8,404 nt of DNA from Chloroflexota bacterium (GTDB lineage Bacteria > Chloroflexota > Limnocylindria > Limnocylindrales > CSP1-4), in NCBI GenBank assembly GCA_027346765.1, contig DAIERN010000054.1:1-8404 (forward strand), given 5' to 3'. The translations under genes and the position numbers were made by a program. Within the stretch, counting starts at the first letter, position 1, and each line of letters starts with the position of its first letter. Positions 1 to 6,243 of the stretch are shown here, one piece after another. The notes under the pieces are model-generated. The model did no database searches. It saw only the letters and a list, made by a program, of their open reading frames with translations, and was not told where the DNA came from.

Positions 1-1354
1 ACAGCATCTCCTCGACGTTCCCGTGGTCCGCGGTGAGGAGCACACATCCCCCGATCGCGAGCGTCGCGTCGACGACCGCTCCCACCGCGGCGTCCGTCGC
101 CTCCATCGCGCGGACGGCGGCCTCGATGACGCCGGTGTGGCCGACCATGTCAGGATTGGCGAAGTTGGCGACGATGAAGTCGTGATCGCCACCGGTCATG
201 GCCTTGACCAGCGCGTCGGTGACGCCGGCGGCGCTCATCTCCGGCTGCAGGTCATAGGTCGCCACCTTGGGACTGGGCACCAGCAGGCGGTCCTCCCCCG
301 GGAACGGCGCTTCGACGCCGCCGTTTAAGAAGTAGGTGACGTGCGCGTACTTCTCTGTCTCGGCCACGTGGAACTGGCGCCAGCCGAGCGACGCGAAATA
401 GGAGGCCAGGCTTGACTGGGTCTGCGGCGGGAAGGCGACCGCGACCGGCAGGCCAGCCTCGTATTGGGTCATCGTCACGACGTGCAGATCGGTGGGCCGG
501 GCACCGCGGTCAAAGCACGCCGCATCAAAGTCATCGCCGTCGACCAGCGCATGGGTCAGCTGGCGCGCCCGATCGGCGCGGAAGTTGAAGTGAATGACGA
601 TGTCGCCGTCGCGCACGTGGCCATCGGCGCCGGCGATGACCGTTGGCTGGATGAACTCATCGTTCTCGCCGCGGGCGTAGCCATCGAGAACTGCCTCGAG
701 CGGTGATGCGGCAGCGATCCCGCGGCCGTGGGCGATGGCGTCGTAGCCGCGCTTGACGCGCTCCCAGCGCTTGTCACGGTCCATCGCCCAATAGCGCCCA
801 CCGATCGTGGCGATGCGCGCCCCGGGGTGCGCGGCGCGCAGACGCTCCTCGAAATCGGGCACGAATCCGTCAGCCGAGCGCGGCGGCGTATCGCGCCCGT
901 CGAGCAGGCCGTGGACGATGACCTCGGGCACGGCCTTTTCATGGGCCAGACGGGCCAGCGCGACAGCGTGGCGGTCGACCGAGTGGACGCCACCAGGGCC
1001 AAGCAGGCCGACCAGGTGCAGTCGGTGGCCAGCCGCGGCATTGGCCATCGCTTCGAGCAGCACGGCGTTCTGGTCGAACGCGCCGCTGGCGATGGCCACA
1101 TCGATGCGCGGCAGGTCTTGCAGGACCGGCCGGCCCGCGCCCAGGTTGAGGTGGCCAACCTCGCTGTTGCCCATCTGGCCGTCGGGGAGCCCGACTGCTG
1201 CTCCAGAAGCCTCCAGGCTGGCGTGCGGCCAGCGCTCGAGCAGGTCGCGCCAGACGGGCATCTGCGCCGCGACGATCGCGTCGTCCGCCGGCCGCTGGCC
1301 GATACCGAATCCGTCGAGCACGACCAGGACGATGGGCCGCGGCCGGGCGCTCAC
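1..1354 (-). CDS. gpmI: 2,3-bisphosphoglycerate-independent phosphoglycerate mutase (partial, 3' end missing)
   Basis: This cytoplasmic, probably Mn-dependent enzyme interconverts 3- and 2-phosphoglycerate. The reverse strand is open for 451 codons from GTG 1354-1352 to the window edge; the last roughly 60 residues and the stop are outside. It starts IVLVVLDGFG (8-17) with metal-binding Asp14. GNSEVGHLNLGAGR (62-75) carries the phospho-acceptor Ser64. HSV (124-126), LLDGRDTPPR (150-159), the RYWAMDRDKRW stretch (187-197) and NFRADRAR (257-264) line the substrate site. AETEKYAHVTYFLNGG (331-346), ANPDMVGHTG (399-408) and TADHGN (441-446) complete the visible alkaline-phosphatase-like core with Asp402, His406, Asp443 and His444. 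The GTG start overlaps the tpiA stop as GTGA and has no ribosome binding site, so translation probably depends on tpiA. It is the partner of tpiA in lower glycolysis. Confidence 0.97.
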   Translation of the reverse strand, partial: MSARPRPIVLVVLDGFGIGQRPADDAIVAAQMPVWRDLLERWPHASLEASGAAVGLPDGQMGNSEVGHLNLGAGRPVLQDLPRIDVAIASGAFDQNAVLLEAMANAAAGHRLHLVGLLGPGGVHSVDRHAVALARLAHEKAVPEVIVHGLLDGRDTPPRSADGFVPDFEERLRAAHPGARIATIGGRYWAMDRDKRWERVKRGYDAIAHGRGIAAASPLEAVLDGYARGENDEFIQPTVIAGADGHVRDGDIVIHFNFRADRARQLTHALVDGDDFDAACFDRGARPTDLHVVTMTQYEAGLPVAVAFPPQTQSSLASYFASLGWRQFHVAETEKYAHVTYFLNGGVEAPFPGEDRLLVPSPKVATYDLQPEMSAAGVTDALVKAMTGGDHDFIVANFANPDMVGHTGVIEAAVRAMEATDAAVGAVVDATLAIGGCVLLTADHGNVEEML

Positions 1355-2151
1355 GCTGCGCCGGCGCGCGCGGCGGCGGTCATGCCGGCGCGGGCAACGA
1401 TACCGGCCATCTCGTCGACCTTGAGGCTCGCCCCGCCGACCAGGGCGCCGTCAATCTCCGGTTCGGCGAGGAACTCGGCGATGGACGCGCTCGTCACGCT
1501 GCCGCCGTACAGAACGGGTACCGCAGCGCCGCCGTCAGGCATGCCGGCGGACTCGGCCAGCACCAGCCGGATGAGGGCGGCCATCGCCGCTGCGTCACTG
1601 CCCCACGCCGTTCGGCCGGTACCGATCGCCCAGACCGGCTCGTAGGCGACGACCAGGTCGGCCGGTAAGCCGGCACCCAGGCGACGGAGCTCACCGATCG
1701 ACCGCTCCAGCTGGCCGCGAACCGTCTCCTCAGCCAGACCTGCCTCGCGCTCGGCCAGCTGCTCGCCGACACACAGGATGGGCCGCAGGCCGTTCTCGGC
1801 GCAGCGCATCAGCTTGCGGCCGATGAGCTCGTCGCTCTCCGCCTGGTCGCGGCGCCGCTCCGAATGACCCACGATGCACCATGTCGCGAGACCGACCAGC
1901 ATCTGGCCCGAGACCTCCCCGGTGTACGCACCGGCGGGCTCGCCGTGCAGGTTCTGCGCACCCACCGCGACGGCCGTCCCGGCGAGCGCATCGCGCACCG
2001 CCGGTAGCGCGACGTACGGCGGACACACGATGCGCGTCACGCCAGCCACGTCGGTCGCGGCGGCGATGTCCGTCGCGAGCCGGCCGGCGTGCGCCGGGGT
2101 GGTGTTCATCTTCCAATTGCCGGCGACGATTACCGGACGCGACAGGGTCAT
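1351..2151 (-). CDS. tpiA: Triosephosphate isomerase
   Basis: This enzyme interconverts dihydroxyacetone phosphate and glyceraldehyde 3-phosphate in glycolysis and gluconeogenesis, in the cytoplasm, normally as a dimer. The 266-residue protein has the full catalytic set: GNWKMN (11-16) with Lys14, IVGHSERR (93-100) with His96, and AYEPVWAIGTGR (169-180) with Glu171 and the flexible lid loop. The phosphate-binding loops YGGSVT (215-220) and ALVGGASL (236-243) are intact. GAYTGEVSGQML (74-85) is also typical. The C-terminus is an Ala-rich tail slightly longer than usual. The ATG at 2151-2149 overlaps the whiA stop by four bases and has its own AAGGAG site. It overlaps gpmI by four bases downstream, so both glycolytic enzymes are probably made from the same message. 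Confidence 0.98.
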   Translation of the reverse strand: MTLSRPVIVAGNWKMNTTPAHAGRLATDIAAATDVAGVTRIVCPPYVALPAVRDALAGTAVAVGAQNLHGEPAGAYTGEVSGQMLVGLATWCIVGHSERRRDQAESDELIGRKLMRCAENGLRPILCVGEQLAEREAGLAEETVRGQLERSIGELRRLGAGLPADLVVAYEPVWAIGTGRTAWGSDAAAMAALIRLVLAESAGMPDGGAAVPVLYGGSVTSASIAEFLAEPEIDGALVGGASLKVDEMAGIVARAGMTAAARAGAA

Positions 2152-2900
2152 TCGGCTCCTTCATGCAATGCGGCACTTTCGATCAGTCCGAAAGCGCGCT
2201 GGACCTGGCCGCGCGACAGATCAAGGTCCGCGGCCAGTTGGCTGAACGTGGCTTCCGGGGCGCGCCGCCGCGCGACGGCGACGCGTCGCACGTGACGTGG
2301 CAGGCGGCGCAGCTCACCGCGCCGGTCGAGCGAGTCGATGCTGGCCAGCTGCCGGCGCGCGGCGGCGACCGCACGGCGCAGGTTGGCATTCTCGGCGTTG
2401 ACGACGCGGTTCAGCTGACCGGCCACCGAGCGGCCGATCAGGCGCGACTCGATCTCGAGCGGCACAGCCGACGCACCCAGGCGGCGCAGCAGCGCGACGA
2501 TCCCCTCGGCGCTCTTCCAGGTCAGCACCACACGGCCGCGGCGGAGCCGTGCGCCGACCGGAAAGCCACTCGCCGCGAGCCACGCCACGATCGTCCCCTC
2601 CTCGCCCGGGGCGAGGCTCATCTCGAGATGCGTACCCGTTGGGGTGACGCTGATCGAGCCGTTGGCCAGCAGCGCGCCGCGCAGCCAGGCGACGCGATCG
2701 TGCTCGGCAGCGGTGGCCCAGTCGAACGACGCTCCCTGGGCGGCGTCATCAAGGCGCACCGCGAGCCGGCCCAATAGCGGCGTCCGGGCGCGGCCGGTCG
2801 CGGCGATCCCCAGTCCGGCCCGTTCGGCGGAGCGACAGCAGCGCCGGGCCGGCTCGATCGCGGCGAGCTCGGCGCGCAATGCCGTGGCGAGATCGCTCAA
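2148..2900 (-). CDS. whiA: Short WhiA-family DNA-binding regulator
   Basis: WhiA joins a LAGLIDADG homing-endonuclease-like fold to a C-terminal helix-turn-helix. It controls sporulation genes in Streptomyces and affects division and chromosome segregation in Bacillus. The LAGLIDADG-like signature is WLRGALLANGSIS (72-84). The central motif GRSVAGQLNRVVNAENANLRR (156-176) is the most diagnostic, with AARRQLASID (180-189) after it. LPRHVRRVAVARRRAPEATF (200-219) leads into the helix-turn-helix at about 218-243, where LDLSRGQVQRAF replaces the family's KSGVNHR-like recognition stretch. The length is 250 residues, against 316 in B. subtilis, and the loss is before the RGALLANGS motif. The start is TTG at 2900-2898, overlapping the yvcK stop as TTGA, with no visible ribosome binding site. 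Its position next to rapZ and yvcK strongly supports the assignment. Confidence 0.93.
   Translation of the reverse strand: MSDLATALRAELAAIEPARRCCRSAERAGLGIAATGRARTPLLGRLAVRLDDAAQGASFDWATAAEHDRVAWLRGALLANGSISVTPTGTHLEMSLAPGEEGTIVAWLAASGFPVGARLRRGRVVLTWKSAEGIVALLRRLGASAVPLEIESRLIGRSVAGQLNRVVNAENANLRRAVAAARRQLASIDSLDRRGELRRLPRHVRRVAVARRRAPEATFSQLAADLDLSRGQVQRAFGLIESAALHEGAE
2156..2161 (-). promoter_or_regulatory. Ribosome binding site for tpiA
   Basis: AAGGAG lies four bases before the ATG at 2151, inside the last codons of whiA. It is a strong match at slightly short spacing and supports the ATG chosen. Confidence 0.75.
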
Positions 2901-4293
2901 CGAACCGCTGTGGCCGCGGCCGGGCGGCGCCGCGTGATGGCGCGCTCGTCGTACAGGGTGAGCAGGACGTTGGCGAGCTTGCGCGGGTCATGACGGTGGG
3001 CGTTGTCGTCGTCAACGACGTCGCGCGCGATGAGCTGCGGACCGGCCTTGCTCGAAAGGGCCAGGTCGATGCGCACCGGCGCGGCGGGATAGTTTTCGGG
3101 CTGGCGCGCCCCGAAGTTGTCGTTGAGCAGGACGGCATCGATGACGTCGGCCATGCCGTGGCCGGCGAGCGCGTCGAGGTGGTCGGACAAGGTGAACTCT
3201 TCGGTCTCGCCCACCTGGGTGGCGACGTTGCAGACGTAGATGCGCGGCGCCGTTGCCCTGCTGAGCGCAGCGTGAATGCCCGGCACCAGCAGCGGCGGCA
3301 GCAGGCTCGTATAGAGGCTGCCCGGCCCGATGACGATCAGGTCGGCGCCGGCGATCGCCGCCATCGCCTCAGCCGACGGCTCGACCGTTTCGGGCGTGAT
3401 CCAGACGCGGCGGATGCCGCGCACCCGGCCGATGCGCGATTGGCCTTCGATGACCGAGCCGTCGATCAGCGCAGCGTGCAACGTGACCGGCTCGCCGGCG
3501 ACCGGCACGACGCTGCCGCGCACTGCGAGGACGCGATTCGACTGGCGGACACCCTCCTCGAAGTCGCCCGTCGTGGCGGTGAGGGCGGCGATGAGCAGGT
3601 TGCCGAAGGCGTGGCCGCGGTAGGAGGGATCCACGTCCTCGCCCAGCGGGAAGCGGTACGACAGGAGCTTGGCCATCGCCGGCTCGCTGTCAGCCAAGGC
3701 GGCGATGCACTGGCGGATGTCACCCATGGGCGGTATGCCCAGCTCCGTCGCAGCTGGCCGGACGAGCCGCCGTCGTCGGCCACCGTGACCACCGCCGTGA
3801 TGTTGCTGGTCAGCTCCTTGAGCCCGCGCAACAGCGACGACAGCCCGGTGCCGCCGCCGATTGCCACCACCTTGGGCCCGCGGGCGCGCAACCGGCGCTG
3901 ATACAGCAGCTCGGCGAGCGGCTCCTGTGCCGCGCGGTACGGCTCGACTAGCGCCCGCACCAGGCGCCAGCTGCCGTACAAGAACAGGATCAGTCCCAAC
4001 ACCAGCGGCAGCGGCCAGCGCCACTCAACCGGCAGCGCCTGGAGGGTGAATGTGGCGATGACGTCGTGGAGCGGGTCCGCGACCGGACGATCGGCCAGGA
4101 CGAGGCGCAGCAGAGCGGCCCCGGCGAGAGCGATCAGCAGTAGCCCGGCGAACGCCACGACGAGCCAGCGCTTGATGCCGATGCCCGGCCGAAGCCACTG
4201 GCGGATCAGCTGCGCGCGTTCGCGCCGGCGCAGCGCCGCGGCGACGTTCTTCGCGTCGCGGGCAGGATCGTGCGATGGATGACTGCCGTTCAC
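2897..4293 (-). CDS. yvcK: YvcK/CofD-like gluconeogenesis factor with membrane extension (frameshifted)
   Basis: YvcK proteins bind UDP-N-acetylglucosamine and are needed in B. subtilis for growth on gluconeogenic carbon and normal cell wall. The GTG start (4293-4291) overlaps the rapZ stop as GTGA, with no clear ribosome binding site. Residues 1-138 are an extension with two membrane helices at about 42-66 and 93-113. The catalytic-type core follows: KVVAIGGGTGLSSLLRGL (141-158) and VADDGGSSGQLRR (171-183). After Arg183 the frame breaks; ELGIPPMGDIRQC, HAFGNLLIAALT, ADLIVIGPGSLYTS and CNVATQVGETEEF follow in the next frame, ending at TGA 2899-2897. Adding one base near 3745-3747 gives about 465 residues, against about 310-330 for soluble YvcK. 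If the break is real, the product would be a 275-residue membrane-anchored fragment ending at 3466. Confidence 0.93.
3745..3750 (-). other. Frameshift site in yvcK (one base missing)
   Basis: On the coding strand CGACGGAGCTGGGC gives Arg-Arg-Ser-Trp in the upstream frame. The family needs Arg-Arg-Glu-Leu-Gly, obtained if one base is added after CGACG, most simply making GG into GGG. The following frame is conserved to the end of the gene. No classic slippery heptamer is present, so programmed frameshifting is unlikely. Confidence 0.88.
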
Positions 4294-5174
4294 GAGCGTT
4301 CGAGCTCGCGGTGCCAGACGCTGACCGCGCCCCCATTCGACTCTCGCCAGCGCGCCGCGACCTCCTCGGCGATCGCGATCGACCGATGCTGACCGCCGGT
4401 GCAGCCGAAGGCGACGGTGAGCCGGCTCCGACCCTCCGCTTCGTAGCCAGGCAGGACGAGCTCCAGGAACTCCTGGATGAAATCGAGGAAACGCGGCGTC
4501 AGCGGCTGGTTGAGGACGAAGGCGCGCACTTCGGGGTCGAGGCCGTTGAGTGGCCGCAGCCTGTCGTTGTAGAAAGGGTTGTCCATGAAGCGCACGTCGA
4601 ACACCACGTCGGCCTCCAACGGGATGCCGTGCTTGTAGGCGAACGACACGAGCTGGAGCGTGACGCCCTCGCGATCGCTGGGCGCGCTGAGCGTGCTGGT
4701 CAGCCGCTCCCTCAGCTGGCGCCCGGACATGTCGGACGTGTCAACGATCACGTCTGCCTGCGCGCGGACCGCCGCGAGCAGCTCGCGCTCGCGCGCGATC
4801 GACGCCGCCACGCCGCGCTCTTCAGTGTCGAGCGGGTGGCGGTGACGCGTCTCTGAGAAGCGCCGGATCAGGACGTCGTCGCGCGCCTCCAGGAAGAAGA
4901 CCTGCGGGCTGATGCCGCGCGCCTGGAGCGCGCTCATCGCCTGCCGGAACGCGTCGCCGACGTCACCCGCGCGCGCATCAAGCACGAGCGCTACGCGCTC
5001 GTAGCGCTCCGGCTCGCGCGCGACCAGCTCAGCCAGGTTGAGCAGCAGCTCCGCGGGCAGGTTGTCGACGACCCGATAGCCGATGTCCTCCAGCAGCTTG
5101 CTTGCGGCGGTCTTACCCGCGCCGGACAGGCCGCTGATGATCGCGACGTGCGAGCTGGGCTTGGTGGTGCTCAT
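4290..5174 (-). CDS. rapZ: RNase adapter RapZ / YvcJ-type nucleotide-binding protein
   Basis: This 294-residue protein is a full-length RapZ/YvcJ family P-loop protein. In E. coli RapZ senses glucosamine-6-phosphate and presents the sRNA GlmZ to RNase E, controlling GlmS; the B. subtilis homologue YvcJ binds and hydrolyses nucleotides. The Walker A motif GLSGAGKT is at 15-22, followed by VVDNLP (35-40), a Walker B-like VALVLDAR (61-68) and RRFSETRHRHPL (104-115). The C-terminal domain carries SFAYKHGIP (177-185), FDVRFMDNPF (192-201), GLDPEV (211-216) and GCTGGQHRS (257-265), the ligand-loop motif. The ATG at 5174-5172 has an excellent ribosome binding site and overlaps the tatC stop by four bases. 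The neighbours yvcK and whiA are its usual partners in Gram-positive-type bacteria. Which RNA or metabolite it handles here is unknown. Confidence 0.97.
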   Translation of the reverse strand: MSTTKPSSHVAIISGLSGAGKTAASKLLEDIGYRVVDNLPAELLLNLAELVAREPERYERVALVLDARAGDVGDAFRQAMSALQARGISPQVFFLEARDDVLIRRFSETRHRHPLDTEERGVAASIARERELLAAVRAQADVIVDTSDMSGRQLRERLTSTLSAPSDREGVTLQLVSFAYKHGIPLEADVVFDVRFMDNPFYNDRLRPLNGLDPEVRAFVLNQPLTPRFLDFIQEFLELVLPGYEAEGRSRLTVAFGCTGGQHRSIAIAEEVAARWRESNGGAVSVWHRELERS

Positions 5175-5944
5175 TGGCCCGCCTCCCTCAGCGCAGCCGC
5201 CTTGGGCTTGTCGCCCCGGGCGACCAGTCGGATGGTCAGCTCGTACAGCAGGTACATGACCGCGCCCATCACCGTGGGGCTGTACGGATCGCCACCGGGT
5301 GTCACCACGACTGCAAAGACGAAGATGCCCAGGAAGACGTAGCGCCGGTTCTTGCGCAGCCTCTCGGCGCTGACGATGCCCACCCGGCTGAGCAGCACGA
5401 GCACTATCGGGAACTCCATGACCAGCCCGAACGCCAGGAACATGTTGGTGACGAAGCCGAAGTACGAATCGGCCGTGATGAGCGGCTCCATGACGCCCGG
5501 GATCGCGAAGCCCAGCATGAAGCCCACCGCGAAGGGCAGGATGAAGTAGGCCACGCCGATGCCAAGCAGCAGGAAGAGCAACCCCAGCGGCACCCAGGGC
5601 AGCGCCAGGCGCCGCTCGCGTGGCGTCAATCCGGGCGAGATGAAGGCCCACAGCTGATACAGCAGGATGGGCGACGCCAGCGCAATACCCATCATCAGCG
5701 CGAGCTTCAGCTGCAGGAAGAAGGCGCTGCTGGGGGCAGTGAAATAAAGCGGATCACTGATGGGTGCCTTGAGGAGGAGGATGGCGCCGGGCGCCAGGAA
5801 GAACCCGATCCCCGCGCCGACGACCACCGCGAGGATGCTGATGAACAGCCGCCGGCGCAGCTCCGACAGGTGCTCGACGATGGTCATGACCTTGCCGCCG
5901 TCGGGATGCTCGGTAAGCGGCTCAGCCATGGCGGTCTCAGTCAT
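5171..5944 (-). CDS. tatC: Sec-independent translocase subunit TatC
   Basis: TatC is the multispanning receptor that recognises twin-arginine signal peptides and nucleates the Tat translocon. The 257-residue length is normal. The cytoplasmic start motif VEHLSELRRRL is at 23-33. Six hydrophobic segments follow at about 33-51, 76-97, 117-145, 163-186, 202-215 and 223-240. Family landmarks include SPILLYQLWAFISPGL (91-106), the Glu of VMEFP (177) in a membrane segment, LRKNRRY (196-202), TPGGDPYSP (215-223) and LYEL (233-236). The start is ATG 5944-5942; an upstream in-frame TAG at 5971-5969 rules out much extension. I see no ribosome binding site there. ATG codons at residues 6 and 20 are alternative starts, and use of either would leave the motif intact. 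It ends in an ATGA overlap with rapZ. Confidence 0.97.
   Translation of the reverse strand: MTETAMAEPLTEHPDGGKVMTIVEHLSELRRRLFISILAVVVGAGIGFFLAPGAILLLKAPISDPLYFTAPSSAFFLQLKLALMMGIALASPILLYQLWAFISPGLTPRERRLALPWVPLGLLFLLLGIGVAYFILPFAVGFMLGFAIPGVMEPLITADSYFGFVTNMFLAFGLVMEFPIVLVLLSRVGIVSAERLRKNRRYVFLGIFVFAVVVTPGGDPYSPTVMGAVMYLLYELTIRLVARGDKPKAAALREAGQ
5182..5187 (-). promoter_or_regulatory. Strong ribosome binding site for rapZ
   Basis: GGGAGG lies seven bases before the ATG at 5174, inside the last codons of tatC. It is the best Shine-Dalgarno sequence in the window and suggests rapZ is well translated beyond simple coupling. Confidence 0.8.
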
Positions 5945-5986
5945 GTGGCGCGGACACCGTGCCGCGGACTATCGACGCGTCGCGCG
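5945..5986 (-). other. 42-base gap between tatA and tatC
   Basis: This is the longest non-coding stretch in the window. It contains the perfect 10-base palindrome cgacgcgtcg (5973-5982). There is no T-rich tail that would make it a terminator and no convincing -10/-35 pair. No Shine-Dalgarno-like sequence precedes the tatC ATG. I assign no function. Confidence 0.5.
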
Positions 5987-6232
5987 TCAGGAAGCCGGCT
6001 TGTCCTCGGCCGCGTCCGAGGCCTTGTCTGCCGCGGGCCCGACCGGGCGCGCAGCGGCCGCCTTTGACGGATCGACGCTGAGCGAGCTCTCGACGTCCGT
6101 TGACGCCTTACGGAACTCGCGAATCGTCCGGCCAAGAGCACTGCCCACCTCCGGCAGCTTGCCCGGCCCAAGGACCAGCAGCGCCAGGATCAGAACGAGC
6201 AGTAGTTCGAACGGACCGATGTTGAACGGCAC
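5987..6232 (-). CDS. tatA: Sec-independent translocase TatA/TatB family protein
   Basis: This 81-residue protein is a TatA-type subunit, which forms the membrane-weakening part of the twin-arginine pathway for folded proteins. It has a short N-terminus, one membrane helix at about 8-21 (FELLLVLILALLVL), the hinge LGPGKLPEVG (21-30), an amphipathic helix with GRTIREFRK (34-42) and a polar Ala/Lys/Asp-rich tail to residue 81. The GTG at 6232-6230 is the only usable start: in frame just upstream are three non-start codons and then a TAG. It has a clear ribosome binding site. The helix carries Glu9, which is more TatB-like than E. coli TatA-like, so TatA versus TatB cannot be decided from sequence alone. 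tatC follows after 42 bases, supporting a Tat role. Confidence 0.93.
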   Translation of the reverse strand: MPFNIGPFELLLVLILALLVLGPGKLPEVGSALGRTIREFRKASTDVESSLSVDPSKAAAARPVGPAADKASDAAEDKPAS

Positions 6233-6239
6233 GTCAGCA

Positions 6240-6243
6240 TCCT
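6240..6243 (-). promoter_or_regulatory. Ribosome binding site for tatA, overlapping the pyrF stop
   Basis: AGGA lies seven bases before the GTG start at 6232, and its first bases are part of the TAG stop of pyrF. It fixes the non-ATG start and ties tatA translation closely to termination on pyrF. Confidence 0.7.

Noticed and set aside
728..1645. 305-codon plus-strand open frame
   Set aside because: It lies opposite gpmI and tpiA, both with complete catalytic motifs, and its protein is Arg/Ala/Asp-rich with no domain pattern. It is an antisense frame kept open by GC-rich codon use.
1881..2777. 298-codon plus-strand open frame
   Set aside because: It is antisense to whiA and tpiA, Arg/Ala-rich, without any domain signal.
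2879..3901. 340-codon plus-strand open frame
   Set aside because: It is opposite yvcK and has no recognisable motif. The opposite strand carries the conserved YvcK core, so this is a shadow, despite being nearly as long as the frame it mirrors.
4290..5651. Possible 453-residue version of RapZ extending into tatC
   Set aside because: The added N-terminus is tatC read out of frame. The ATG at 5174 has a strong ribosome binding site and gives the normal RapZ length.
5973..5982. Palindrome cgacgcgtcg between tatA and tatC as terminator or operator
   Set aside because: It is only 10 bases with no loop or T tail. CG-rich palindromes are expected by chance in DNA of this composition.
5174..6067. 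297-codon plus-strand open frame rich in Gln, Glu and His
   Set aside because: The composition is what antisense of membrane-helix codons of tatC gives. It has no ribosome binding site or motif, and the opposite strand is a clear TatC.
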